A stretch of 64,000 nt of DNA from Eudromia elegans (GCA_003342815.1 PTEX01000145.1:1208201-1272200); one strand, 5' to 3'; counted from the stretch's first letter, positions 13,089 to 26,768 are shown. A program made the numbers and translations. Notes: generated by a model from the letters alone, not told the origin.

Positions 13089-13669
13089 TATATGTGTAAA
13101 ACTGAAGTTTAGGAATACAAAAGATCACTGAATAAGATCTCTAAATTGAATTTCCTCTTTTGTACTGCAATATTTTTCAAACTTTCTCATTTGAACATAG
13201 AGCTATCTTCTTCAATAACTACAGATTTATAAAAATACTAAATAGGATATCTCTGCTATCTCACTTCAGGTATCTAACTTTGTAGGGAAACTTGGCTTTG
13301 CGTTTGATTAGGTCCTTTCACAGAAACATTCACTAAAAGTGCCTCAAAACACTTTCAATCACCTGCCTGAAATCCTCTCACTATTAGGAGATTACCTGAC
13401 TAAATCATATTTGCTCATGTGAACTAATATTAAATAAATTGTGGCATATGTGCCCATACCATTGGATTGTTTTCAATCTATTGAAAAAATACTGAAAAGA
13501 GCTGTCATATTTCCAGGGCATTTAAAATGTTCAAATGAAAATCACTGGAAGTTTTGGGAACCAAGAGCATTTTACTTCAATGTTTTTGAATCCTCAGTTA
13601 AGAAAACTGAGTTAAAAAAACCCACACAATTTTTATCATTTGCTATGAATTTCTGCTTGTTTATGGACC

Positions 13670-13687
13670 AAAAAAAAAAAAAAAAAA
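13670..13687. repeat. A18 homopolymer
   Basis: Eighteen consecutive A residues within an intronic open frame. No sign of target-site duplication. Confidence 0.9.
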
Positions 13688-16600
13688 GGCTCTTCTGCTT
13701 ATAGAGAAGGGAGAACTTAGAAGTGCACCTGCTTTTCCATTTCAGCCCCATCTTTGGCAAGAAGATCTATTCTGAATTACCTTCATGAAAGCTTTGAAAT
13801 CCTCAGCTCAGCCTTCTTTCAAGATGAAAGATAATTTAATTCTAAGAATATTACGACTCAGGGCCCCTTCCCATACCTGCTACTGGTGTGATTTGTGGGA
13901 ACCCACACAGCATCATGGCCAGCCTTCTATAGGAAATTAGAAAGCTTCAACCAAGCAGTGTGTGCAGCTCTCCAAAAGCACACATGAGCATAGACCTTTG
14001 CACTTCCATACAGCAGAATGTAACTCAACCACAAATACCATGTTGGCAATGCTCTTTTTGTGATCACTCTGTTAGCTATGTGGATATAAGCACTCAAATG
14101 AGCCTCAGCTCTATTGAGGAATACGTGCCATAACAGCTTTGTGAAATTAGGAACACAAGCAAATACCACCCTCCCAGATCTCAGCTGCGACTAGAAAAAC
14201 AAATATAACATTAAACAAAGGCACCAATGAGATGTAAAACCAGCCTTATGAAATTAGTTCTCCCGTCAAGATCTTCATCAATAAATCCATCAGTTCTGGT
14301 AAAAAACAGATACTATTCTTTTGCTGAATACTCTGATGTTAACTGTATTTAACGACACCATCTGATTTTTTACTTGAAATCTAAACATTTCTACATTATT
14401 TAGCTATCCTTCTATTAAAGAAAACATAACTAGATCACAATCCAAAATACACTGGATATTGAAATTATCTAAATCACTACTAAATATGCTCTATCCATCT
14501 ATCTATCAGAAAAGCAGTAAAGCAGTAAATATATTACCAATAAATAAGTAAATACATATTTACATGCCAACATAAATGGACAATGCATGGAACATACTAT
14601 ATCACATCTAATTATTGTGTTTGTCAATGTTCTCATCAATATATTCATATTGTTACATGTTAAAAATAACGAAACAATGGACACCACACAGCACAAGCTC
14701 TACTACATGCACACATGAACACAAATAGTAATCACCTGAGTCCTTCTCTGCTGTAGCTAAAGGTAAAATAAAAAAGAAGAAAACCATTATTGCAGAAATA
14801 TAAGATGGTCATTTTAAGTTTATCAGAGTAGAATAAATAACAAATAAAAAGTTTCAGAGCTTAATCTCCTTTAACTTGTGAGCAGAGCAGTGAGAATGCT
14901 GACAGCTCATCCAACTGACAGGATTTGACAAATAAGAGGGTAATAGTGTGTGTGTGTGTTATGGGGCATTCAGATAAACGATATTTTAAGTAACATGTAT
15001 GCATGTATATCCACTGGCTGAATTTTTATCCATATTATGTCTAGAAATTTAGGGGCATAAAATAGAGTAAGAATATAAAAATGTTATTTTGTTAAAACTA
15101 CCTTTGCAGCTCTACTCTGTACATATACTGTTCTATAGCAGATACTGTCACAGAGAGTAGTCATCTGACTGACTAAGGGACTTTTTAATACCCCTCTAGT
15201 CAACAGAGAAACAGAACAGAGAAAGAATCCTAATAGCAGATAGCTATTGAGGACATTGAGGACATCAGGCATTTTCTAAGTATAATGGCTATATATTTTC
15301 TGTACGCTATATGAGGTGCGAGCAAGTAGAACAAAGATTAACATTAATTACTTGCAAGAGAACAACACTGCTGTGGTGCATGGGACAGTAAAATGTTCTC
15401 ATGAACCTTAAGGAATAGATCTGAGTTGTTGCTGAAAGCTTGAACGTTTTCTCTGCATTGCTAATGGGGTAGACTGTAGTTTTACAGGTGGTTCCAGCTT
15501 AGTCTAGTGCTAACAGTACACCTGTTTTAAAGCACGGAATTTGGTACTCTACTTACAGTTGAACTGTGACAAATCTCTAGGACACAATTAAAAATCTTGG
15601 GCAAAGATATATACACTTAATTGTGAAAAACTTTTACACAATCCAATTTACTGTCAGAGTTTAGATATCTTGTCCATGCTTTTGTGATCTTTTACAAAGG
15701 TTTCTACTTTTAAACTGTTATTTCAACAAGGTTGTTAAAAGACTAAACTACTGAACAACAAAAAATCCTTTTTTAAATACAAAAAGATAAAATCTAAGAG
15801 AAACGATATTTCTGCCTTTTCATTTTCCAATATAGCTTTAATATGCATCCTCCTTTCTTTAACACAACATGATATCATAATTAATTAAGATAAACTGGTT
15901 ACTGAGATGGTTTCATGTTGTTACTCCCATGATATAATACTGGTTGCTATAGTGATGATGATGATAGGTTTTTTTAAATCACTTGGGAGATTGGTTAACT
16001 CATGTTTTTCAGAGAGTTTGAGTAGAAATGAAAAAAAGAAAAAAGTGACTTCATAATACTACTAAATACATGAGTCTTCCTCGTTTTGCTCATATGGTAA
16101 CTCTATTTACATAGACAGTACTAATAGAAATACACATTGCAAAAAGATGTTAAACATAAAACATTTTTTTTATGTCATCATTAATTTATTTCCCTGTTAA
16201 TTCACTCTACCTCTAAAATTAAGCATATAAATATGCTTAATAACATTAATATAAATATGAACATACTTCTTTTTTGTTCCTGTATACATCTGTACAGATA
16301 TATCTCAAGCTTTTTGTGTTTTATGTAGAATTACAGATGTGTCTTAGAAAGTTATTCCACCACTTTGACTTCCTTTTTGTTCTACATATGTTTCAAAAGT
16401 ATTAAAATAACTCTATGTATCCCCAAGATGTTTTGTTCTTTTTGAATAAAATTTCACTCAGCTTTTCTGCACATTCACTAGAACTCACACGCTTTCCAGA
16501 AAAAAAGTGCTAATTACAAGTGGATCTCATACTTTATTCTGTTAGTGCATTAGGTAAATCAGGATGCAATTATGGTTTTAATAATCAGATCATCTTCATA

Positions 16601-17055
16601 CCAGTGAAAACACAATAGCAAAAATAAACTACACTTATCTACGTGCATTAGAAACACATTTGAAAAGCAACTATACCCAGAGTTTTCAAGTTCCAAGGTA
16701 CTGTTACTGCTCATAGGGAAAGAATATCTTGCCAGTCGTTCAATTACCAAAAATACTTAGAGAAATAAAATAATCCATAAACAACCTTTTAGGTTTATGG
16801 AAAATTCAAAAGTAAGAACAAAGGGCAACTTAAATTAAGAAGTCCTGGTCTTCCATTCAAACAGGGTCCCAGGAGGCATATTAAAGCAATGAATAGGAAA
16901 AAGCTCCATAGTTCACCAGCTGAGATTTTAATGAGACATTTCCCCGTGCTGTGGAAGGGTTTGTTCAGGAAAGGCAAAAGGCTGCTCACAGAATATTCAG
17001 TTAATAGGCACTGTTGGCTTTTACAGCCCCTTTGGCAGCTGACTGCTGTACTAAC

Positions 17056-17179
17056 CTTCTATTTTGGCATATTCTGTAAGTCGGGTGTAATTGATCAAGG
17101 CAGCCTTCTCCAGACATTTTCTAACCACTTTCTTCACCTCTTCTGCTGGAATGGGGGTGGCAATATCTTTCATTAAAAC
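17056..17179 (-). CDS. CADPS2: CADPS2 exon: [26 protein letters not shown] region
   Basis: 124 nt, 41 codons plus one base. It reads [20 protein letters not shown], then [20 protein letters not shown], then E, leaving a [30 protein letters not shown] is CADPS2-like; CADPS has [29 protein letters not shown]. The acceptor ends TCTCTGGCACAG and the donor is AAG|GTTAGT. In the family the KIE junction is where some CAPS isoforms carry an extra segment starting G-K-K-R-E-M-Y. I looked for a matching exon in the 14.7 kb intron downstream and did not find one by eye. Confidence 0.95.
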
Positions 17180-18516
17180 CTGTGCCAGAGACAATTATAC
17201 CACTTGGTTACACTCATTACTCAAAACTCAGGAGGAAATAATGAAAGTTCCCCAATGTTACTTTAGCTCTCATGAAGACTAAAGACAAAAATCAAAATGG
17301 AACTGTTTCAGTATGGAATTGCCATGAACGAACCAGATATTTGCCTCAACAGGTTTGACTTCAATTTCACTGCATGTATTGTACTCACATCCAAATCAAG
17401 ACCTCCCCTATGGGTGGGCACCCTGCAGCAGGCCAAGCATCCTCTGCCTGGGCAACATGCAGACCAGAGGACAGCAGCACTCCTTGGATGGGCTGGGCTG
17501 TCATACCCACTAAAGATGCAGATATGAAAATTTGCTCATTCCTCACCTGTTGGAAAGTTTCCACCATTTCACAACCATTGATTCTTAAGCAGTGTAGAGC
17601 AGAAAACATGAACAGCCTCAGAACGAGTTATAACTTAATTAGCGCTTTTCTTCTCCCACAGGTTATAGAAATTCAGCAAGTCTCTTCAGTGAAAAATAAT
17701 TAGCTGTTTTAGGCAGGGGGATAGACTGAACTTCCCATTAAACATTTTAAATAGACAGCTAGAGGAACAGCTCATAGAAACTTTTTAAAGACTACTGATT
17801 TTTCAAATACAACTGCGATGAAATGAGTCATTTCAACTCTTGACCTTTTCGCAATTAAAGGAAGTCCTGTCATAACTTAATGAAGTCAAGTTGTCACTTA
17901 AAGTACTAAACAGGTATGCAGGCTTTTAATAGCTTCAAAAATAAATAACATGTCAGCAAAGAAAGTGTAAGATTTACATTTGAAATACCTTAACTGGTTT
18001 AAACCTTTGAAGAAATATTTTTCTCTGAGTAGCATTTAATTACCAGGTTGGCTTGAAAAATTGAGATTGTCGCAAGTGAAGTAAACTGGGAAATATATCC
18101 TCTTCATACGAATGCAATTTTATATAGTCTGAGGTATACTAGTGTTGAACATGATCATTCAAAAAGAACTTGAATAAATATTGTTAATTTTTCACTATCC
18201 TTTTTACCTTATACTTTACTCACTTTCAGCAGGTAGGTGTAAACAACATTCAGTATGTTTTTGGCACATTTTAATATAAAAAAATCAGAAAACTCACAAG
18301 CTTTTCAAGCAGTTTCTCAATGAATAGGTATCTTCAGATAAGCTAACCTTAAGACAATATACCTAAAAAATACAGTTATAGATACGGTCTGGGGAAGGAA
18401 ATTGTGAAAAAGAAACAGTTTCAGCAGCAAGAAACCTATTAGGGAAAGACTACCACAAACCAGACACGCTTTGTTATTTGTACACACCTGTATGATGTAC
18501 CGGTCTCTTCTAACAT

Positions 18517-18548
18517 ATTTTTATTCTATTTATTTATTTATTTATTTT
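18517..18548. repeat. (TTTA)n microsatellite
   Basis: Runs of ttta, at least five consecutive units, preceded by ttattcta. Confidence 0.9.
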
Positions 18549-18906
18549 ACGAGTAACTTCTGAATTATCAGCAAGCAATAATACAATATTGAAATACTTT
18601 AATTCTGGGTATTCTGAAAAAACTCTAACGCATTCTGCATCCAGGAATGGAGGCAAGCCCAGGTGTCCCCAGACAAGAGCGATGCTGCTTGTTTGCCTGT
18701 CTGATGCAGGCTCCTGCTGACCAGGTGTGACAGCAGGAACAGGGAGAGGGAAAGGGTGTTTCACAGAGCAGAAAACGGCGCTACAAGCACAATAACCACT
18801 GGAATTAAACATGAAAGGCAGCACATATCCACAGACTCGCCACACGTTGTGAGCCACGGCAGAGGCTTTCTAAGACGCAGTCTCCCTCCTGGGAGTGATG
18901 GGCAGT

Positions 18907-18927
18907 GGGAAACGGCTACCGTTTCCC
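18907..18927. repeat. Perfect 9-bp inverted repeat with a 3-nt loop
   Basis: Arms gggaaacgg (18907-18915) and ccgtttccc (18919-18927) flank CTA. It lies inside a CpG-bearing, GC-richer patch. Confidence 0.95.
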
Positions 18928-19340
18928 GAGGACAGAACCCTCAGATTTCGGCAGAGCTGCACAAAGTGGGATCCATGGTTTGTTTCAATTCATACCTTCA
19001 TCGAGCTCCTGCTGATGCAATTCCTTTGGATTCCCTGCTGGAATTTAAAACTCCTCTTTCCTTAGAGAAAGGTTTTTGAGCAGAGATGCTCGAAAGCAGA
19101 GATGCTTTTACCATTACATTGTCTTCTCCCTTGGAGTCAATACAGGAGAATTTTCTGGGCATGGATTTACATTTATAGCTGCCCATGACAGTTTTATTGC
19201 ACATGGCTATATTTTTTTTGTTCTTAAATTGATTTAGATTATGCATTTGTGGAGGATTATTTGGATTATATAGAAGCTTTTTAAGGTTTCATATCAATAT
19301 AGACAACATTAGCAGCAGGGAACCTGGAGAAAACAGTAAA

Positions 19341-19351
19341 GGGGGGGGGGG
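19341..19351. repeat. G11 homopolymer (C11 in the CADPS2 transcript strand)
   Basis: Eleven consecutive G. It lies about 300 bp downstream of the donor at 19657 in transcript orientation. A similar G9 run lies at 31582-31590. Confidence 0.9.
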
Positions 19352-19657
19352 TCTGCAAAGTAAAGGGAGTAGATACAATGCTGCATAATTATTAAATTAT
19401 AAATAAACAAATAATCACTCCAATGGCTGGAAATTTTCTATATTCATTTTCTATAGAAAACAGCTGTCTTTCACTGTGGAAAAGGTTGGGAGAAAAAAAC
19501 ATGGAAAAAAATGTGAATTAAAACAACAAGCAAACTGTAAATGAAACCACAAGTAGAACATGCAAGAAGAATTAAGTCTCCTAAGTACCCTAAATCAAGC
19601 AAAAGAAATCACCGTCTTAGAACTCAAGCAGAATCTAAAATATATTTTTAAACTTAC

Positions 19658-19721
19658 TCTTTCAAGTAATGACAGTGTGGCTTTCAAAGCTCCTTCAGGA
19701 CGTCCAAATGGGAAACAGTAT
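19658..19721 (-). CDS. CADPS2: CADPS2 exon: [21 protein letters not shown]
   Basis: 64 nt: one base completing the Arg codon plus 21 codons reading [13 protein letters not shown], then ATLSLLER, ending in phase 0. This short block is nearly invariant across CAPS proteins and opens the MUN-like helical region. The acceptor is CTTCTGTGTCTTTTTTTAAG, a strong tract with AAG in place of CAG. The donor is AGA|GTAAGT. Confidence 0.95.
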
Positions 19722-21919
19722 CTTAAAAAAAGACACAGAAGGAGGGAGATAAAATAATCAGAATTATAATACCCAACTTAGGAATATACTCGAAGAAGTC
19801 ACTTTATACACTACTTGCACCGCATTATGTTAATGAAAGACTCCATATAGTATTAATGGACACAGAAGGCCTCTTCAGGAGCTCACCACGGAGCATATAT
19901 ATAAAATAACAACATCAGATCACCATCAGCTCAAGCCTAAGCATGGAAAAATATGAAAGACAAAGACAATTCCTTCATCTTCTCAGTTATGAAGGATATT
20001 TAATGATCTTTGATGAGCTTAATTGTCATCTTTCTGAGAAGAGGAACCATTTTTCATGTAGACATGACAGCTACTGAAGCAGTAAAGGAACACTTGCTAT
20101 GTTATATCCTGCTTTAATATTGGATTAAGATCAGAATAAATTATCAGACATCTAAGTTTCTATAGAAATGTGGAAACAGATATGACTGTAGATATTCCAT
20201 ATTTTTCCTGCTAGATAGCTATTAAATAGCTTGGGAGAGAATTTTATACTAGTTTTTATCAGCTCTGAATTAAACTAACTCACTTCTGCCAACAAATCTA
20301 TAGCACTATGCAAATAAAAAAAGTGATCATACTCATTGCTTTGTTTTTAATTTCAGACTGTTGTATGATCCAATATATCATCTCAATGATAAAGCTCAAG
20401 CAACCATAACCTCTCCTAAGCCTGTCTGGAAATCTTGCTGGGATATCCCCAATTGGAAAAGGGATTTTTTTATTTTGCTAAGATTATTTTTTTTTATTAA
20501 TATTACTCACTTTTCTAATAGATAAAAGGATTTAGACTACCGAAGTTTAGAAATATATTTTGTTCAACCAACATAAAGCCCTGCAAATGAGGTCAAAAAA
20601 GGATTTCCAGCAGAGAGCCATGCTTCCTCATTTTTGTTTTTGTTGCTAGTACTGTAGTGCTAGCAACTCTTGGGGATGTGTTAACAAATTTGCAAAGCAA
20701 ATGTAATTATTCTTAGGCTTTAAGTCATCCTGAAATAGCACAGTTTTAGCATTTTTTTCTCCTTCTTTTATGGTTTATTTGCATAACCCTTGAATAGTTT
20801 TTCTCACTGCTTACTTCTATGAATTTGTAGTGACAATTTTTGAGCATATGTCCTAGATTATATTTAATATTTCAAATCAAAGATTTCCTACCCAAGTATG
20901 TTCTGCAATGTAAATGATGTAACAAGGTCTCACAATCCAATGAGTTTTAACATCAGGATACAGGTAGAAGTCCCACAGATGAGTAGGGACTATTGCAATT
21001 TACTGCAGAGCCAATGCGTATGAGCACAACAGCTCTGTTTCAACTTTGGAACTGTTTGTCACAAGGCGTCACAGAGACCAAAAATATAAATACGTTGCAA
21101 AAAGGTTTAGGATTAACAGAGTCATGATAGAAAGGTTATACGTGATAAACTAATAGACTTGGTCTATATGTCAATTTTATACAAACATTCATAAACCGTT
21201 AATTCCTAAAGAAATGCAGGAAAGGAAATATCACCCCTAGTCTGCTCTGTTGCTTATACTCCTTCCTTCGGCATCTTCTACTGACCATTGCTGACCTGGA
21301 GTAGCAGTTTTTACATTGATATGCAAACTTTTACTGAGGATAAAGGACTTCAGCTCATTCAGAATGGATAAATATTACATAAATGCATAAAATGACATTT
21401 GCAATAAATGGATAAATATGTCACTTGCATTAAAAACAGCAAATGACATCAAGTATCTAGAAAAAAAAATACATGTCTGTATTAAAATGTTGTTTACTCA
21501 TATGATATTTCTAATATCCTCTTATTCTAAATCGTTCTAATTTCTACTCAATCAGCATTGTTCCACAAACTAGTATGGCTCAGGCATTTGCACTCAGGCA
21601 ATTCTTATAGTTAGTATCACAGAGAAGCACAGAGTTCAAAAGGACCAAGAAAAGTCAAGCATATACACTCACCAATCATACCCACCATAGAGAGACTGCA
21701 TCTTACAAGGTATACAAATGAAATCTACAGAAAAGTAACTATTGGTTAAATCCAGTGCAAATTAATTATGACATTCAATATACTCATATTCAATATACTT
21801 AAAACTTATTTGCAGGTAGGCATTTTTAGCTTCACTCTGTTTTGTCCAACATCAAAACTGAACACAAGTATGATAAAATGTTTCCAGTCAAAACTTAGCC
21901 AAACAAATTATACACTCAC

Positions 21920-22021
21920 CTGAAATGACTTATTTGATTTTCTAAAAGAGAGGAAAGTCTGTCTTTAATTTCTTCAAATCTTTCTTTCTCTTCAATGGAT
22001 ACTGTTCCAATCCCATCGGGC
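21920..22021 (-). CDS. CADPS2: CADPS2 exon: [20 protein letters not shown] region
   Basis: 102 nt: G + 33 codons + AG. It completes the Arg codon of the previous exon and reads [20 protein letters not shown], then [13 protein letters not shown], leaving AG of the next Arg codon. The RLSSLLENQ stretch supports CADPS2 (CADPS has RLRVLLENQ as I recall). The segment should form a long charged helix ([10 protein letters not shown]). The donor CAG|GTGAGT is consensus. The acceptor, TATTAATATTACAG, is AT-rich with a poor pyrimidine tract, so recognition probably relies on the exon and the donor. The upstream intron is 9.85 kb. Confidence 0.95.
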
Positions 22022-24624
22022 CTGTAATATTAATATTATTATATTCAATAATTTTTGACATCTGCTTGTCTACACTGTTTATGAAAACTAAATATGTCTG
22101 AATTTGGGCATGCTTCTGTCAATTCAACTTCATGCTGATTCCTCTTTGAACAGTGCTTTTTAATTTTAAAGATTTCATTAACACATTTCGTGCTCTCCTT
22201 TCTCTTTTTCCATTGTTTTGTAGGAAAAACAATAATTTTTAAGCATAATCAAAGAATAGACTTCAGTTGATGGAAGACTTGGAGTTGAACTTTTAAGTTT
22301 AACTCCTAAGCTGCCACCTGGTCACCATACTGACACAAGGCAGCATATACTTCTCCCAAATCATCCCCAAATATGTAGCATCCTATCTCAAGAAAATTAG
22401 TACTTTAGTGACACAGAGGGATCTATTCTAATTTCATTGTCTCAGTTTCAACTCTTTGAACCTTTAAGATATTTATCCAGAGGCTCAGAGCTGCTGAAAA
22501 CAATTTTTAAAAAGCTGGTGACAACCCACAGCAAGGAAGACCACAGCAGGCACCATTCATGAATTTTCCTGCTTTGGATTAGCATAGATTTTGGATTCTC
22601 CATCCCATATTAACAAAGAGCAGTATGGTAACTTTCCCATATACACCATACTGAAAAAACCCCACACCATTTTTTCTGTCAATCTCTTAACTATTGGTTC
22701 CTAGGTAACAACTATTCATTCCCATTTGCGTTTAGCACACTAATTTTGGATTCACCTTATCCCTCCTCCAAAACCTCCAAAAATAACATCTTACTGTATC
22801 TAGAATTTAATGCATCAGGACACAAGAAAAGACAGCATCAGTTTGCTAAACTGTTACTCTATCTTCCTCCATGTTCTCAAATCTAGGAGGGATAAGTTGC
22901 CACTTGGTCTTGACATAAACAATTCTCTCACCCCTTAAATCACTTATATTAGTGGTCTGTCAAGTCAAGGTGGAAAACATGCCTGAACTCTTCAGATTAT
23001 TGCAAAGACAACAATAAAAATCTGATATGGTGGAGATACGTGTAACCAGGCACATCAATATACTACTGTATAAATTTGATGTGAAAGAGCAAATAACTTC
23101 TATTCTCTCTTTTGATGGATGCCAGGACACTTTACCTCAGCCTTCTGACAGATGGAACGTGCTCAAATTTAAGTAAATTTCACTGTCTGATTTCATTGTC
23201 AGGAGAGATTTTGCTCTGGAGTGATAAAGTAAATAGGTCTGTCATATTAAACTTCACTGAGGCATGTCATATATATGACAGAAAAGACCTAGGGGTCCAG
23301 ATAACAATAAGTGAGAAAGGTGAGCCAGTAGAATGTCATATCTGTCAACCTGCACTAAGACTAGGATCACTACATACTGGGGACCTGTCACTTCCCTGAA
23401 GTTGCTGCCGTAAAGAACTATGCTGACAACACCTAAAATTTTCAGAACTGTTAAATATATATTCAGTGAATGTTTGCAGATCAACAAGCATCCTAGAGGA
23501 AAAATAAAGAGTGAACAAAACACATTTGAAAAATGTACCATCTATTGCACTGAAAAGCTCATCTCTTCAGGATGTGCTTTTAAAGAACAGCACAAACTCT
23601 GAACCATTATTTTGTGTCTTCTTGCGAGCCTTATAGCAACACGCAGAACATAAAAAATGTTATTTTCTCAACACAGTTCTGAGACACATTTTGTACTGCT
23701 GGTCATTTCTTGCTCCTCTTGGGAATGTCTATCTTCTTCTGAGAAAAAAAAAAATTCACAGTTTGGCGCTGAGATTATTTTAGATGGAAAGATTAGATAA
23801 ATGGTTTTGAAATTCACACTTATTTTGTCTTCTAGATCTTTTTATTTAATTCTTTTTAAGACAGAAAGACCTAAAAATAGCACTGCTTTTAGCTGGTTAT
23901 TTTTATTTTATTGTGCCCTCCAGGAAAATGAGACGCATGCAATTACCTCCCATGGGATTGGTGGGATGAAAAAGACTAGGTTACCCAGAAACTATGCAAG
24001 AACTATTTTGCAACCAAAAGCAAAATAATAATAAATACATTTTTCCGACTATCTAAGATGTTATAGATAGTGATTTGGACTTGACTGTTCAATTCAACAC
24101 CAATACTGAAGACTGGGATCACTCTTTCAAGAACTCAGCCAATACAAACCATGGATTCTCTTGAGAAGCGTACTACCATGTTTTCATAATTTTGTACATA
24201 TGACAGCATTTGAACATTATATTCCCAAGGTGAAGGCAAAATCAATCTTTCTTTCCTCCATGTTTCTTTCCTCCTCCTTCTTCTTCAACAATGTCTGGTG
24301 GATTAGAGAGATAGATGAAAACTAAACAGTGAACAGAGGAGTTGCCTCTTTTTCACTTTTATTCCATTTTCTGTGAGCTCTGTCAATTGGATTTGGATTA
24401 GCCTGTCTTGTCTGCTTAAATCACAGTCTAACTGGCACAGACATAATGTTATCTCTAGTCACATTTCAGCTTAATTCACTCAGACTTATATATCAGAAGA
24501 TATTTGAGATAAATACAAGTCCCAAACTCCTGCACTAGAGCTAGTAAATTCATGTGGGAGGTAGCGGTTTGACCAGCAGACATTGTTAAATAATGCCACC
24601 CACACCAGAGGTCAGCCAGAATAC

Positions 24625-24663
24625 TTAAAAAAAACCCCTAAAAAAACCAAAAAAAAACCCCCC
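24625..24663. repeat. A/C homopolymer mosaic
   Basis: A8-C4-T-A7-C2-A9-C6 type pattern. Low-complexity, probably slippage-derived. Confidence 0.85.
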
Positions 24664-26599
24664 TTTTGCTATGATAAACTTCCCAAATTACACTCCCAGT
24701 GGTGTTACTCTTGAGAAGGTAACGCATTAGATGCTGGATTTAGGGTTTGCAATGGGTATTGACTGTCTTTATTCTCTTGATATAATCCATTAAGGTGTGG
24801 AGTACCTCTAGAAATATTCTAATGCTTAGAGGTCTTCAGCCTGCAGTAGTTTGCAGAGGTCTCTTGGTATTGGAGGATTAAGATCTTCCTGAACAGCCAT
24901 GGCAGGAAAGAGAAAAATGGTACAGTAAAACCAAAGGTTATTAGATACGATGGATACCGGGCTGACTTTCAACCCTCAACTTTGGAAATAGCTTCTCCTA
25001 GTGGCCTTTCAGAGGGTGTAATCGTTAGCTTAATTAGGCCTGTTTAGTCGTCATAGGCCTATGTATTATTAACTGAATGTGGTTGTAAGCTGTTGTCTTT
25101 CTGTGCTACATCATCAACACCTTGCTTTTTGAATATCTGCTATCTTACAAATGCCTAAAGGCTTTTCGAGAAGTGTTCGTTGTTAAAAATCACTTTGGCC
25201 TGCCATAAAAAGGAAAAAAGAAAAGGAATACACGGACTGGTATTCTAATATGTGCATATACACAGAGATGAAAATAGCAAAACTGACAAAGAGAAAGAAA
25301 AGAAATTATGATGAAAAACAAAGCACCAGAAAAATACTTCAGTTGAAGTCTTACTTCAGAACATTTAGACAATAAATTACATTTCAATGGTGTAAAGAAA
25401 AAAAGAAACAAAACTTTCAGGTCATCTTGGCCCCTAGAAACAAATTGTTTTAGAAGACTTTAGTGCCTTCTAAGAGCACTTCTTTTCAAATTCAGAAGCA
25501 TGCACAGTAAAACGAAAGAGCAATGACAATTTTCACATTAACAAGTTTGACTTCTTATTTGTTAGTGAACATAAAATTGCTCAGAGCTCTGATGAGATCT
25601 GATTATTCATTTACTCAAATTTTAATAGCAAAATTTTCGTTTAAAACACACATACTAATTAAGGTATTTGCAGTGCCATGATTCATACTAGATGAGTCTA
25701 AGAGAAATAATGATTTACATTATCAGCTTAGAAACAAGCACAGCAGACGTCTTTTAAAAAAGAAAAAGAAGAGAGCAAATTACCATGTGGCATTTATACA
25801 CAGTTTTAACCTGCAGGCACTTGAAAATTGAGCATTTTGGTACTTATATTAACTATTATTCAGAAATTCTTATAAAAGAAAAATGGCACAATAGAGCCTT
25901 CTGCTGCATGCATTTCTCAAGTTGATCCTACATCTGCTCAGAGGTCATACCATCTTTTTCAAAAGTGAAAGAAAAACACTATTTTTGAAAGCCTCTAAAA
26001 CAGATTAAATGGTAAAATGGGTTAATTTTCATGATCTTTAGGTAGTTATATTCTAGATGGGCATAAGTAAAGTCCTACTGAAAGGCTAACATGGATTAAA
26101 ATAATATAATTTTACCCAAAGCTTATGAATATATATAAGCATTAATCATTGAAGTAACTGACAATACAACCTATAATGTTTAGAGAAGGTGAGAGTATGT
26201 AATATTAGATGTTCCTTCAGTGCTTAAGATGACAATTATTACCCTAAAACTTTGTTCTCATATTTCTTTAGAACGTATTCTTTGTGATTTCATTTTCATT
26301 GAGAATTTCTCTGAGGCTTTTTGGAAGCAAATCTATCTTGGTGTAGTGAAAAAGCGTCACTGTAAATATTTTAGTGTGAGTAAAATTTGAGATCAGCATT
26401 TTAACTACTAGCACTTTCCAACACAGGAGAGCATCCTTTCTTAAGACAAAGGTGAGGTAAATATGAGGTAAATATGGCTTTACTTAAGCCTGAAACGGCC
26501 AAGGATTCTGCTTCTAGCTTTGAACTCAGGAGAATTCTGACAGCTTTCTGACCATATTGATGGGCACCACTGAAAATAGTGGAAAGTGAAAATAGTGAA

Positions 26600-26768
26600 A
26601 GTCCTCTTTACATCTTCCCTTCAGATACTTATATGCATTGATAAGGTCACCCTCTCAGTCTTTTTTTTTTTTTCTCCAAGATGAAGAGTCCCAGCTCTCT
26701 CAACGTTTCCTCATACAAAAGGTGCTCCAGCCCCTTAGTTATATTACTGATCCTCTGCTGGAGGCTTT
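26600..26768 (-). mobile_element. CR1 LINE fragment, minus orientation
   Basis: The plus strand shows reverse-complement CR1 sequence: cttcagatacttatatgcat, tgataaggtcaccctctcag, then ctccaagatgaagagtccca, gctctctcaacgtttcctca and ggtgctccagccccttagtt. This corresponds to the ORF2 C terminus (GDLI..YKYLK and ERLRELGLFSLEK). A T13 run interrupts it. It abuts an opposite-orientation CR1 at 26769. Confidence 0.85.

Larger units (their letters stand above)
2330..17055 (-). other. CADPS2 intron of 14.7 kb with ancient CR1 remnants
   Basis: The largest complete intron in the window. It contains old CR1 remnants (about 4780-4900, 6118-7200, 9470-10240), inverted repeats at 5279-5303 and 13054-13088, an 18-bp tandem duplication at 11341-11376, an A18 run, and a CpG-bearing patch at 12120-12345. 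The rest is featureless AT-rich sequence. The stretch 7300-8110 is somewhat GC-richer, with one 85-codon minus-strand frame (7840-8097) that I do not recognise. Confidence 0.7.
17180..19657 (-). other. CADPS2 intron, 2.5 kb, with two GC-richer patches
   Basis: The patch at 17395-17530 supports open frames on both strands (up to 109 codons), none recognisable. The patch at 18640-18970 is richer in CpG than its surroundings and contains a perfect 9-bp inverted repeat. A TTTA tract lies at 18517-18548 and a G11 run at 19341-19351. Confidence 0.6.

Noticed and set aside
16889-17176. 95-codon plus-strand open frame
   Set aside because: It overlaps the CADPS2 exon at 17056-17179 in antisense and has no recognisable content elsewhere.
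17395-17530. GC-rich stretch open on both strands
   Set aside because: No splice sites consistent with CADPS2 and no recognisable protein. The exons at 19658 and 17179 join directly in phase.
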